From an uncultured Bacillota bacterium (GTDB lineage Bacteria > Bacillota_I > Bacilli_A > RFN20 > CAG-288), in NCBI GenBank assembly GCA_949284445.1, contig CASDVP010000004.1, positions 1 through 64,000 on the forward strand: DNA of 64,000 nt. The letters are read 5' to 3'. Below, in pieces: positions 49,626 to 58,752 of this stretch. Below the pieces are notes generated by a model. It was not told where the DNA came from, ran no database searches, and saw nothing but the letters and a program-made list of their open reading frames with translations. The stretch's first letter is position 1, and each line of letters begins with the position of its first letter. The position numbers and the translations under genes were made by a program.

Positions 49626-50287
49626 TCTCTTCTATTAAAAATCCTGTCTTACAAAAAGAGGTCAACATCTCTTCAGATCAAACACTCGCTTATTTATTCA
49701 CTGAATTATCAAGTGGTGAATATCATTTTATTGTTGAAGAAGATCAAAATTTAGATCTGACGTTGATCGACCTTTCTGATTGTGGATTCACATTCAAATT
49801 GTTGTTTGATCTGAATCGCAATGCCCATCTGAATCTTTCCATAGCTTCGTTTCAGTATGCTGATTCAGATAAAACTTTTGATATCTATGTCAAACATATC
49901 GGTGATGCTTCGACCTCCTTGGTTAAATTTGCTGGAATAAATTCTTCAGCAAATAAATTGACTTTTATCGGCACATCGCTGATCCCTAAAGGTGTTAAGA
50001 AAACTGAAACGCGTCAAGAAGGTAAAATCAACAATCTTGCTGAATCAGCTAGAAGCGAAGTCTCACCTATCTTGTTGATCAACGATAATGATGTAAATGC
50101 TTCTCATGGTGCAGCTTTAGGCTCTTATAATCCTAACGCTCTGTTTTACTTGATGTCGCGTGGACTATCCTTAGAAGAGAGTCAAAAGCTGATCATCAAA
50201 GGGACCTTGTCTCCGATCATCAGCAAATTACAGGATGAGAATTTGATCAAAGAAGTCAATGATTTCTTTCAGGATAAAAAGATATGA
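49622..50287 (+). CDS. sufD: Short SufD-like Fe-S scaffold subunit
   Basis: This 221-residue protein carries the SufBD C-terminal signature (LLINDNDVNASHGAALGS, about 157-174, and [17 protein letters not shown], about 180-196). It is about half the usual SufD length (roughly 430) and lacks the N-terminal helical domain; the gene is intact and starts with a 4-nt overlap, so this is a compact form rather than a frameshift. It would pair with full-length SufB. Coupled on both sides to sufC and sufS. Confidence 0.88.
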   Translation: MISSIKNPVLQKEVNISSDQTLAYLFTELSSGEYHFIVEEDQNLDLTLIDLSDCGFTFKLLFDLNRNAHLNLSIASFQYADSDKTFDIYVKHIGDASTSLVKFAGINSSANKLTFIGTSLIPKGVKKTETRQEGKINNLAESARSEVSPILLINDNDVNASHGAALGSYNPNALFYLMSRGLSLEESQKLIIKGTLSPIISKLQDENLIKEVNDFFQDKKI

Positions 50288-51513
50288 TCGATCCTTATAA
50301 AATCAGGGAAGATTTTCCCATGTATCAAAAACATGGTGGAAAATTCGGTGATAAACCTCTTATCTATTTAGATAATGCAGCGACGACTTTTAAACCATAC
50401 TCTGTCATCAAAGCTTTAGAACATTACTATGAAGATATCACTGCTAATGCTCATCGCGGCGACTATGCTTTAGCCCATGAAGTCGATGTGGCTTATGAAG
50501 GTGCGAGAACGAAAGTTGCTGAGTTCATAAACGCTCGCCCTGATGAGGTCGCCTTCACTTCTGGCGATAGCATGGCTTTAAATCAGATCGCCTTTGGTTT
50601 AGGTGAAAGTCTTAAACCTGGAGATGAGATATTACTTTCTGAAGCCGAACACGCGTCTAATATCTTACCTTGGTTTATGGTCGCTAAAAGGACTGGTGCG
50701 ATAATTAAATATCTGCCTTTTAAACAAAATCGTGTTGATTTAAACGATGTCAAACAAGCGATCACTGATAGAACTAGAATCGTTTCTTTAGCGATGGTCA
50801 GCAATGTTCTCGGTTATTTATTGCCTATCAAAGAAATCGCTGAGATCGCCCATCAGCATCAGGCGCTCATGGTCGTGGATGGTGCTCAATCTGTACCACA
50901 TATAAAAACTGATGTCAAAGACTTAGATATCGACTTTTTAGCTTTTTCTGGTCATAAGATGTTAGGACCTACCGGCATCGGTGTGATGTATGGTAAAAGA
51001 AAGCTCTTAGATAATATGCCTCCTCTTCTATATGGCGGTGAGATGAATGCGAGATTTAAAGCGGATGGATATGTGTCTCTTGAAGAACCACCTTTAAAAT
51101 TTGAAGCAGGAACTCAAAATATCGCTGGTGCTTTAGGCTTAGCAGCTGCTTGCGATTATTTAAGACAGTTCTCATTTGAAGAGATACATGCTCATGAATT
51201 AAAGCTCAAACGTCTAGCGGTCGAAGGCTTGTTAGCTAATGGCAATGCCGAGATTTATAACAGTGATAATGATACTGGCATCATCACATTTAATATCAAA
51301 AATGTTTTTTCACAAGATGCAGCTACATATTTAGCAGATAAAGGTGTATTTGTCAGAACCGGTCAACACTGCTCTAAGTTGACACCCGATATCATTCACA
51401 CTGATAGCACTATCAGAGCCAGCTTTTATATTTATAATACTGTCGAAGATGTGAAGGCTTTGGTTGAAGCTTGTAAACATGCGGAGGATTTCTTAGATGT
51501 CTTTTTCAATTAA
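50284..51513 (+). CDS. sufS: Cysteine desulfurase SufS
   Basis: PLP enzyme that releases sulfur from cysteine. The 409 residues have LDNAATTFKP (about 29-38), the His region NAHRGDYALA, the PLP lysine in AFSGHKMLGPTGIG (about 220-233) and the active Cys in VRTGQHCSK (about 358-366), the short-loop class II type that needs SufU. It overlaps sufU by 17 nt. Confidence 0.97.
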   Translation: MIDPYKIREDFPMYQKHGGKFGDKPLIYLDNAATTFKPYSVIKALEHYYEDITANAHRGDYALAHEVDVAYEGARTKVAEFINARPDEVAFTSGDSMALNQIAFGLGESLKPGDEILLSEAEHASNILPWFMVAKRTGAIIKYLPFKQNRVDLNDVKQAITDRTRIVSLAMVSNVLGYLLPIKEIAEIAHQHQALMVVDGAQSVPHIKTDVKDLDIDFLAFSGHKMLGPTGIGVMYGKRKLLDNMPPLLYGGEMNARFKADGYVSLEEPPLKFEAGTQNIAGALGLAAACDYLRQFSFEEIHAHELKLKRLAVEGLLANGNAEIYNSDNDTGIITFNIKNVFSQDAATYLADKGVFVRTGQHCSKLTPDIIHTDSTIRASFYIYNTVEDVKALVEACKHAEDFLDVFFN

Positions 51514-51946
51514 TGATCCGATGATGATGAGAGAAATCATCTTAGATAATTATCAAAATCCCAGAAATTTTGAAGAAGTTAAGGATCCTAGATACATCAC
51601 TATCCACATGGATTCCGCTTCTTGTATTGATGATATCTATGTCTATGTTCTCTTTGAAAATGGAATAGTTAAAGATTGCAAATGGTCTGGCAAAGGCTGT
51701 GCTATTTCTTCGGCTTCAACTTCTATCATGACTGAAATGGTCAAAGGAAAGACAGAAGAAGAGGCTAAGAAGATGATGGCTGAATTCAATAAGATGTTAG
51801 CTAGTGAAGACTACGATGAAGAGCTTTTAGCTGAGGCTAATTGCTTTAAAAACGTCAATCGACAGCCTTCTAGAATAACCTGTGCTAATATCTCTTGGCG
51901 CGGGTTAGAAAAAGCGATGAAAGAAGAGGATCAGAAGCATGAATGA
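51497..51946 (+). CDS. sufU: Zinc-dependent sulfur transfer protein SufU
   Basis: Takes persulfide from SufS. The 149 residues contain the IscU-fold cysteines: [13 protein letters not shown] (about 41, with Asp nearby), [12 protein letters not shown] (about 66-77) and the C-terminal [11 protein letters not shown] (about 125-135), with the GKGCAIS and insert spacing of SufU rather than IscU. It lies between sufS and sufB, as in Bacillus. Confidence 0.95.
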   Translation: MSFSINDPMMMREIILDNYQNPRNFEEVKDPRYITIHMDSASCIDDIYVYVLFENGIVKDCKWSGKGCAISSASTSIMTEMVKGKTEEEAKKMMAEFNKMLASEDYDEELLAEANCFKNVNRQPSRITCANISWRGLEKAMKEEDQKHE

Positions 51947-53351
51947 AGAAACTGAAAAAGTTTTTTTTGATGACGACAAGAGAGCAGAATATGAGTTTCG
52001 TGATCAAGATGTCTCGATTTTTAAAACTCCTAAAGGCTTAAATGCTGATACTGTCAAGATCATTTCTAAGCTGAAAGATGAACCTGCTTTTATGCTCGAT
52101 TTTCGCTTGAAAAGTTTAGATGAATTTTTTAAACATCATCAGCCGACTTTCGGACCTGATTTAAGTTTCATCAACTTTCAAGATTTCACTTATTTTACGA
52201 GAGTCGCTGATAAGATTAACACATCTTGGGATAAGGTTCCACAGACGGTCAAAAACACTTTCGAAAAGCTCGGTATACCGGAGGCTGAACAAAAGTTTTT
52301 AGCTGGTGTCACCACTCAATATGAATCAGAAGCTGTTTATTCAAACATGTTAAAAGAAGTCGACGATAAAGGTGTGATCTTTTTAGACACTGATACCGGA
52401 TTGAAACTTTATCCAGAAATATTTAAGAAATATTTTGGTAAATTAGTCCCGCCGACTGATAACAAATATGCGGCTCTTAACTCCGCTGTGTGGTCAGGTG
52501 GAAGTTTTATATATGTTCCTAAAGGTGTGAAACTTGATAAACCTTTACAGTCTTATTTCCGCATCAATAATAAGCGATCTGGTCAGTTTGAAAGAACTTT
52601 GATCATCGTTGATGATGATGCTGAATTGAATTATGTTGAAGGCTGCACCGCACCGATGTATTCCGAAGAATCTCTCCATGCGGCCATAGTTGAAATCTAT
52701 GTCGGAAAAAGAGCTAAGATGCGCTATACCACTATTCAAAATTGGTCTGGTTCGATTCTCAATCTGGTGACACAAAGAGCGATCGTCGATGATGATGGCT
52801 TGATGGAATGGGTGGATGGAAATATCGGTTCTAAGCTTTGCATGAAATACCCTTGTTGTGTCTTAAAAGGAAAAAGGTCTCATGGCTCGACGATTTCGGT
52901 AGCTGTAGCTGGTGCTAATCAGTTCCAAGATACCGGAGCTAAGATGATTCATATCGGTGAAGAATCGACCTCTTCTATCATCTCTAAATCGATCTCCAGA
53001 AATGGTGGTACTAGCAATTTTAGAGGAAGCATTTCGATAGCTAAGACAGCTTTGAATTCTAAAGCTCATGAAGAATGTGATACCTTAATATTAGATGATA
53101 AATCTTTCTCTGATACCATTCCTCATAACGTGGTTCTCAATTCATCATCATATCTTGAGCATGAAGCTTCTGTCTCTAAGATCAATGAAGATCAGCTGTT
53201 TTATCTGATGAGTCGCGGATTATCTAAGCAAGAAGCTACTCAGATGATCGTCATGGGATTCTTAGAGCCCTTCAGCAAAGAGCTTCCGATGGAATATGCG
53301 GTCGAACTCAATCAGCTCATCAAATTAGATATGTCAGGTTCAATAGGTTGA
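51939..53351 (+). CDS. sufB: Fe-S cluster scaffold protein SufB
   Basis: Main scaffold on which clusters form. The 470 residues contain [14 protein letters not shown] near the N-terminus, [23 protein letters not shown] split near 188-210, and the C-terminal beta-helix ending with [18 protein letters not shown]. The family Cys residues, including [18 protein letters not shown], are in place. The frame overlaps sufU by 8 nt and ends 4 nt before mnmG. Confidence 0.97.
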   Translation: MNEETEKVFFDDDKRAEYEFRDQDVSIFKTPKGLNADTVKIISKLKDEPAFMLDFRLKSLDEFFKHHQPTFGPDLSFINFQDFTYFTRVADKINTSWDKVPQTVKNTFEKLGIPEAEQKFLAGVTTQYESEAVYSNMLKEVDDKGVIFLDTDTGLKLYPEIFKKYFGKLVPPTDNKYAALNSAVWSGGSFIYVPKGVKLDKPLQSYFRINNKRSGQFERTLIIVDDDAELNYVEGCTAPMYSEESLHAAIVEIYVGKRAKMRYTTIQNWSGSILNLVTQRAIVDDDGLMEWVDGNIGSKLCMKYPCCVLKGKRSHGSTISVAVAGANQFQDTGAKMIHIGEESTSSIISKSISRNGGTSNFRGSISIAKTALNSKAHEECDTLILDDKSFSDTIPHNVVLNSSSYLEHEASVSKINEDQLFYLMSRGLSKQEATQMIVMGFLEPFSKELPMEYAVELNQLIKLDMSGSIG

Positions 53352-53355
53352 TATT

Positions 53356-55233
53356 ATGAAAGAATATGATGCGATAGTTGTCGGTGCTGGTCATGCTGGT
53401 GTAGAAGCGGCTAGTAGCCTTTATCATTTACACAAAAAAGTTTTGTTGACTTGTCTGAATTTTAAGATGGCTTCTAACATGCCTTGTAATCCCTCAATCG
53501 GTGGTTCAGCTAAAGGCATCGTCGTCCGTGAGATCGATGCTTTAGGTGGTATAATGGGCAAATTAGCGGACCAAAAAGGCTCTCTTTTACAGATGAAAGT
53601 GCTAAACACTTCTAAAGGTCCAGGAGTCAGATGCCTAAGAGCGCAAGAAGATAAACGCGGTTATCCTCGAAATGTTCAAAATTATTTAAAAACATTAAAT
53701 GGTTTAGATATCTTAGAAACCGAAGTGAAAGAGATCGTCATCGAAGATCAGAAAGTCGCTGGAGTTTTGATTTCAGATGGCAGCTTTATCAAAGCTCGGG
53801 CAGTCGTTTTAGCTACTGGAACTCATATGGAAGCCCATATCTTAAGAGGGCATCAGATCAAGGAAGAAGGTCCTGATGGTGAAAAACCAAGTCATGGCTT
53901 ATCTAAATGTTTACAGAAGTTAGGACTGCACATCTTGCGTTTAAAAACTGGAACTCCGCCTCGACTAGATCCTAAGAGCATCGATTATTCCCAGATGGAA
54001 GTCGAAGAAGGTAGCGATGGTGAAAACGCCTTTTCTTATGACACGACTTCTTTTATGAAAAAAGAAGATATGATCAAATGCTATCTGACTTATACGAATG
54101 AAAGAACGCATCAGATAATACGAGAACATCTCCGTGATTCCGCTATGTATGGTGGTGTTGTCAAGGGTGTTGGACCGAGATATTGTCCATCCATTGAAGA
54201 TAAAGTGGTCAGGTTTGCTGATAAACCACGTCATCAATTATTTCTGGAGCCTGAATCATTAGAATTTGAATCGATCTATCTTCAAGGTTTTTCAACATCA
54301 ATGCCGATTGATGTTCAAGAGGAGATGGTTCATTCTCTAAGAGGTTTAGAAAAAGCTAAGTTCTTAAAATATGCCTATGCTATCGAATATGATGCTATTG
54401 AACCTACTCAATTCGATCACTCATTGATGGTTAAAAGCATTCCAGGTCTATTTATTTCTGGTCAAATCGCCTGTACTTCTGGATATGAAGAAGCAGCTGC
54501 GTTGGGGTTGATGGCCGGTATTAACGCCTCTCGTTATCTCGATTCTTTACCACCTCTTATTTTAAGAAGGGATGAAGCTTATATCGGAATCATGATCGAT
54601 GATTTAGTGACGAAAGGAACTAATGAACCTTATCGATTATTGAGCGCTAGAAGCGAATATCGATTGCTTACTAGAAGTGATAATGCTGATAAAAGATTGA
54701 TAGACAAAGGTCATGATGTCGGGCTAGTTTCTGAAGAGAGATATCAGAGACTAAAAAAGCGTAATGATCTTGTATTACAAGCTATCGAATTGTTAGATAA
54801 AACACAAGTTGGTTCTAATGAAAAAGTTATTAAAATATTAGAAAATTATGGATATTCTAAGCCAAATGGCAATGAAACATTAAAACATATCTTAAAAAGG
54901 CAAAACATCACTTATGACAAATTATCTGAAGCGGTTGATGGACTTGTAAAACTAGATAAAGAAGAAGCCTTAAAATGTGATATCGAAGTCAAATATGAAG
55001 GCTATATTCAGGCGGAACTTAAAGAGGTCAAGAGAAGAAATGAATACGAGAATCTAGTTCTTCCTGATGATATCGATTATAAACATTTAGATGGTTTATC
55101 TTTAGAGGCCAGGGAGAAACTTTCTCTTTTAAAGCCTAAAACTTTAGGTGAGGCTTCTCGCATCACCAACGTCCATCCATCTGATATCGATGTTCTATCT
55201 TTCTTTGTGAGACAAAAATATCATCGTCAGTGA
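53356..55233 (+). CDS. mnmG: tRNA uridine-34 5-carboxymethylaminomethyl modification enzyme MnmG (GidA)
   Basis: FAD protein that with MnmE modifies U34 in tRNAs ending in A or G. The 625 residues have the Rossmann motif VVGAGHAGVEAASSLY (about 8-23), the CNPSIGGSAKGIVVREIDALGG stretch (split, about 47-68), LKTGTPPRLD, the FISGQIACTSGYEEAAALGLMAG region and the C-terminal tRNA-binding helices. It is about 630 in most bacteria, so full length. Located directly after sufB, with no independent promoter evident. Confidence 0.97.
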   Translation: MKEYDAIVVGAGHAGVEAASSLYHLHKKVLLTCLNFKMASNMPCNPSIGGSAKGIVVREIDALGGIMGKLADQKGSLLQMKVLNTSKGPGVRCLRAQEDKRGYPRNVQNYLKTLNGLDILETEVKEIVIEDQKVAGVLISDGSFIKARAVVLATGTHMEAHILRGHQIKEEGPDGEKPSHGLSKCLQKLGLHILRLKTGTPPRLDPKSIDYSQMEVEEGSDGENAFSYDTTSFMKKEDMIKCYLTYTNERTHQIIREHLRDSAMYGGVVKGVGPRYCPSIEDKVVRFADKPRHQLFLEPESLEFESIYLQGFSTSMPIDVQEEMVHSLRGLEKAKFLKYAYAIEYDAIEPTQFDHSLMVKSIPGLFISGQIACTSGYEEAAALGLMAGINASRYLDSLPPLILRRDEAYIGIMIDDLVTKGTNEPYRLLSARSEYRLLTRSDNADKRLIDKGHDVGLVSEERYQRLKKRNDLVLQAIELLDKTQVGSNEKVIKILENYGYSKPNGNETLKHILKRQNITYDKLSEAVDGLVKLDKEEALKCDIEVKYEGYIQAELKEVKRRNEYENLVLPDDIDYKHLDGLSLEAREKLSLLKPKTLGEASRITNVHPSDIDVLSFFVRQKYHRQ

Positions 55234-55727
55234 ATTTGACCATATAACGAATACATCACAAAAGGTGATTTATCTAACTGATAGATATCGTTGACAAAAC
55301 CAAGTTTTTTGAGCAAAGCTTGGCTTTTCAAGTTGTTTTTATCAACTATTGCGACCACATTCATCTCTGGAAAGGATCTATCCAGATATTGAAGCAAGGC
55401 TTTTAAAATTTCTGTCGCATAGCCATGCCCTTGGCGATCTGATTTGATCGCATAGCCTAGAACGTATTCAGTCGCATGTTTTTCTAAATAGATCTCACCT
55501 ACTAAGCGATCGCTTTTTAGATAGCTGACTGCGTAGGCATAAGCCCCATTATCCAACGGCGTTCTTGAAGAAGAATGTTTGATCAGATAATTGATCTCTT
55601 CAGCATTTATTTTTCCCCAATACATATATTTGCCGATGTTCGGATCGAGATAAAGGCGCAATAATTCCTGACCTTCTTCCTCATAGAAATTGCGAAGTCG
55701 CAATCTTTTAGTGGTTAAAATTTCCAT
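55227..55727 (-). CDS. GNAT family N-acetyltransferase (RimJ/RimL-like)
   Basis: The 166-residue protein starts ILTTKRLRLRNFYEEEGQEL, the typical opening of the RimJ/RimL ribosomal-protein acetyltransferase group, and carries the acetyl-CoA motif AIKSDRQGHGYATEIL (about 92-107) and VDKNNLKSQALLKKLGF (about 128-144). Target unknown. Its ATG overlaps the stop of the preceding LOTUS/DUF3825-like gene (TGATG), so the two are translationally coupled. Its end overlaps the convergent mnmG end by 7 nt. Confidence 0.9.
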   Translation of the reverse strand: MEILTTKRLRLRNFYEEEGQELLRLYLDPNIGKYMYWGKINAEEINYLIKHSSSRTPLDNGAYAYAVSYLKSDRLVGEIYLEKHATEYVLGYAIKSDRQGHGYATEILKALLQYLDRSFPEMNVVAIVDKNNLKSQALLKKLGFVNDIYQLDKSPFVMYSLYGQIH

Positions 55728-57487
55728 CAGTCTTCGATCTCACTCGGGTTTAAAAAAGTATGGTCTAAAGGTGATATCAGTCTTGCGTTAACATAACATT
55801 GCTTGAGAGTTAATATGGTCTGTCCTTGATAATTTCCGATTTGATTGTGTTCTACTAAAAGGACAGCCTGAACGCCTTTTTTAGTATCAAACACTAATGG
55901 AAGCATCATCGACATCACATTTCTAGTAGGAAAGAATGAAGGAAGAGCGAGACGATAGTCTTGTTCTACCATTCTTTTTGACCGTTCAATAGTTGTGAAC
56001 AAAGCGGAATGTAACAGGTTATATAAAAGATTATTTTTTTGAACAGCTTCAGATAATTTTTTATATAAAAATTGTTTTTTGTATTCACTATTTGCAGATA
56101 TCACTTTGCATAACAGTTGATACTCTGATTTGAAAGGTGTGAAGATAGTTTTTAAGAAATCAATTGGAAAACGATCTAAATTATCGTTTATGATATGCTC
56201 AAAATCTGGAAAGATTAATGAGTTAGGATCAAAGAAAGCATCTTTAATGTCAGTTAAATATTTGGCTTTTTTAGGTAAAGGGTTGAAGCTTTCGACGATG
56301 GTTTTTCCTAAGCCTTTTGATCCTGCGATTGCAAAACCTTCAAACAAGTAGGGAAGTGAAGAATCTTTAAGATTGTTTTTTTGAACGACGCCATAAATAG
56401 CTTGATAATCATCAGTGACTAAACCGGTGTTGAAAGCTCCGAAGCCAGTGCTGTTGTTAAATATGAATAGCTTCTGTTTCCAAATGGTTGCAAAAGTATA
56501 TTGGAGATAGATTTTCAGAATGATATATTCATCTTTTGAATGACGATAGCACCACTTCTCTTTTTTTGCTAGAGCTGCTAAATCTCGGATGCTTTTCTCA
56601 TAATCTGGAAATTGAATGGTTTCTTTTAAAGCATCTTTAGCTTTGATCTCTTCATCTCCGACATAATTTAAAAAGTATTTGTAACTGCAATTATGATCTG
56701 CAGATTTGATAGCACCTATCAATTTTTTTCCTGTTCTTGTTTTGAAAGATAAAGGGAAGATGATATTGTCTTCTTTTGGCTTGGCTGCTTTTTGTTTAAC
56801 TGCGTTTTGATAATCTTTTAAAATCAGTTTTTTTAATGATTCATCATCTAATCCTAATGAACACATCTCTTTTAAAGAGGTCAGTATCTTTTGAGGGATA
56901 AAGAAGGCAGGATTTGCTTCTTTATTTAGACTTTGTTTTTGAATTATATTTTTAGATTTAGGAGTATCAGGCTTGAAAGGTTTTATTTTAACCATCAATT
57001 GTTTAGTGCTGTTCTGAGTAATCTCTTTTATTGAAAGATATTCGGTGAGATTTAATAACAGATTCTTCATCTGTTTAAATCCATAGGCTTTGTAATTGAT
57101 TTGATGGTCTAATAAATATTTTGAGACTAATGCCATCGGAAAGTTTTGTTCAGGTGGAAAATAAGAGATCAGTAATTTATATATTTTTTTCTTTTCTTTA
57201 GCATCAAATTTTAGTTTCGAAATTGTATCTGCTCTTTTTTCCTTTTTCTCTTCGAAACCGTGGAATAAAACAGTGTGATGTTGGCCTTTTGCATCGACTT
57301 TTCTTATTGTTAAAAATTCCTGTAAATCTTGTAAGAGGGATAGCATGTTTTTGTAACCGAATTCTTTCGGATTAAGCCCATGTTCTTTTAAATAAACTTC
57401 GGTTTGGGCTAATGGGATAACTGAATTTTTTTTAAAGTCTTCAGCAAATAGACCATAAATGTTTAATTTGTCTTGTTTAGTTAACAT
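55727..57487 (-). CDS. Two LOTUS-like (OST-HTH) domains plus a DUF3825-like domain
   Basis: This 586-residue protein has no transmembrane segment. Two N-terminal repeats (about 2-64 and 93-156) share the pattern of an aliphatic helix, a hydrophobic-Pro-hydrophobic turn, then a Tyr-Gly-Phe/Tyr-Lys-x-Met block (FGYKNMLSLL, YGFKQMKNLL) that matches the OST-HTH/LOTUS RNA-binding fold. From about 290 to the end it resembles DUF3825, with EKWCYRH, GAFNTGLVTDDYQAIYGV (about 355-372) and FEGFAIAGS. A linker region (about 230-280) is unassigned. The ATG at 57487 follows AAAGGA; an upstream TTG (57502) lacks one. Domain names are from remembered family patterns; biochemical activity is unknown to me. 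Confidence 0.7.
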   Translation of the reverse strand: MLTKQDKLNIYGLFAEDFKKNSVIPLAQTEVYLKEHGLNPKEFGYKNMLSLLQDLQEFLTIRKVDAKGQHHTVLFHGFEEKKEKRADTISKLKFDAKEKKKIYKLLISYFPPEQNFPMALVSKYLLDHQINYKAYGFKQMKNLLLNLTEYLSIKEITQNSTKQLMVKIKPFKPDTPKSKNIIQKQSLNKEANPAFFIPQKILTSLKEMCSLGLDDESLKKLILKDYQNAVKQKAAKPKEDNIIFPLSFKTRTGKKLIGAIKSADHNCSYKYFLNYVGDEEIKAKDALKETIQFPDYEKSIRDLAALAKKEKWCYRHSKDEYIILKIYLQYTFATIWKQKLFIFNNSTGFGAFNTGLVTDDYQAIYGVVQKNNLKDSSLPYLFEGFAIAGSKGLGKTIVESFNPLPKKAKYLTDIKDAFFDPNSLIFPDFEHIINDNLDRFPIDFLKTIFTPFKSEYQLLCKVISANSEYKKQFLYKKLSEAVQKNNLLYNLLHSALFTTIERSKRMVEQDYRLALPSFFPTRNVMSMMLPLVFDTKKGVQAVLLVEHNQIGNYQGQTILTLKQCYVNARLISPLDHTFLNPSEIED

Positions 57488-57908
57488 TTGGGTCCTTTTC
57501 AATTTTTGGATGATTTAAATAAAAGTTTTACATCCGTTTAAATTATATAGTCATACATACGAAATTTAAAGAAAATAAATAAAACAGTTTATTGTTTTGT
57601 AGATTAGATTTAAGATAAAAAAAGAGAATGTGATTAATCTTTATCTGACTTAATCACCAAAGGATAGGAAGTATCTAACAGCCTATATAGTACGCCAAGA
57701 ATCAGTATTTAATGTTCTTGGCATGTTTAGAAAAATGCGCGATGTTTTCATAGGACATAAATTGTTGAAACAGCTATTAAGTATTATTGGAATATAAGAG
57801 CGATTAATAAAGAACGATTAAAATATTGCTCTGAAGCAAGTATAAAGAATCAGAAGTTGTATCAAATATTAAAAAAAGCCCATGAATCTGGGCGAATGTT
57901 CTATCAAA
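57488..57908. other. 421-nt gap with hairpins and possible coding remnants
   Basis: It holds the promoter region of the minus-strand LOTUS/DUF3825 gene (TATAAT with an upstream TG-rich element near 57543-57551), an inverted repeat TGATTAA-N12-TTAATCA (57631-57656), a perfect hairpin GCCAAGAA-N13-TTCTTGGC (57694-57722), and two overlapping open stretches on the plus strand between about 57655 and 57908 in different frames, without start codons or ribosome-binding sites. The tRNA-Leu terminator closes the gap. Origin of the middle part is unclear. Confidence 0.4.
57871..57893 (-). terminator. Terminator of tRNA-Leu(GAG)
   Basis: GCCCA (57878-57882) pairs with TGGGC (57889-57893) over a 6-nt loop. 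On the minus strand it runs into TTTTTTTAATA. Confidence 0.88.
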
Positions 57909-57988
<80 letters not shown>

Positions 57989-57999
57989 ATAGCTAAAAA

Positions 58000-58029
58000 A
58001 TTATATCTCTCTCTTGCTTCATAAATCAA
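58000..58029 (-). promoter_or_regulatory. Promoter of tRNA-Leu(GAG)
   Basis: On the minus strand, -35 TTGATT (58024-58029) and -10 TATAAT (58000-58005) are 18 nt apart, 11 nt upstream of the mature tRNA. It interleaves with the plus-strand promoter at 58014-58042. Confidence 0.65.
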
Positions 58030-58042
58030 GAAAAAATACAAT
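58014..58042 (+). promoter_or_regulatory. Promoter of the metallopeptidase gene, leaderless arrangement
   Basis: TTGCTT (58014-58019), 17 nt, TACAAT (58037-58042), with the ATG only 8 nt further on and no Shine-Dalgarno motif. Both hexamers and the spacing equal those of the tRNA-Pro promoter. Its -35 lies between the -10 and -35 of the divergent tRNA-Leu promoter. Confidence 0.65.
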
Positions 58043-58050
58043 AATTTGCA

Positions 58051-58752
58051 ATGAAAGATTCTGAATTGATTGGAAAACGCACTTATTATTTAAAGAATGG
58101 TGAACAATTTAGCGTTTATTTAGAAAGAGCTAATGGTATAAGAACATTAGTGTCTTTAAGACCGCAATACGGTCATTTAGTCGCTTATATCAAACCTGAT
58201 GTGAATGTCATGATCATCGATAAATTAATCAATAGTTTTATCAAGAAAAATCCAGGTGCTTTTTTAAACCGTGACTTTATGGTTGATGATCAATTTGTAT
58301 TTATAAAAGGTATTAGAAAATTGATCACTGCTAATTTAAAAAATAAGAATAATCATGACTTTTTTTATGTTCCCAAGTCCTATGATGTGATCAACGCATA
58401 TAAAAAACAGTTCATAGATTATGCATATCAAAGGACATGTCAGTGGGCTGAAAAGATGGAAATTCCTTTTGATGGCTATAAGATTAAAGCTGGTCGTTTC
58501 ATCTCTATCTATGGTAATTGCTGCCCGAGCCTCAAAACCATCAAATATGATTTTCGTTTATTTGCTTATATACCTGAAGTTTTTGATGCGATTATAATTC
58601 ATGAATTATCGCATATAATCTATTTGAATCACTCTTCTAAATTTTATGATTTGGTTTATAGATATTGTCCGGAATATGATCGGAAATTTGATATGATTAA
58701 AAAAGGTTGGTTTAGGGGAGAACTAGATGATGGTAAAAGTGATAGAAAGTAA
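58051..58752 (+). CDS. YgjP-like (M48-type) metallopeptidase-domain protein
   Basis: The 233 residues end in the YgjP/DUF45 zinc-peptidase core: IHELSHIIYLNHSSKFYDLVYRYCPEYDRK in two blocks near 190-220, with HELSH as the metal-binding and catalytic site and the downstream Asn-His-Ser for the third ligand. No signal peptide, so cytosolic. Members of this family have been linked to cleavage of small substrates or UTP, but the function here is unknown. It overlaps the downstream RNA methyltransferase by 26 nt. The start appears leaderless. Confidence 0.88.
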   Translation: MKDSELIGKRTYYLKNGEQFSVYLERANGIRTLVSLRPQYGHLVAYIKPDVNVMIIDKLINSFIKKNPGAFLNRDFMVDDQFVFIKGIRKLITANLKNKNNHDFFYVPKSYDVINAYKKQFIDYAYQRTCQWAEKMEIPFDGYKIKAGRFISIYGNCCPSLKTIKYDFRLFAYIPEVFDAIIIHELSHIIYLNHSSKFYDLVYRYCPEYDRKFDMIKKGWFRGELDDGKSDRK

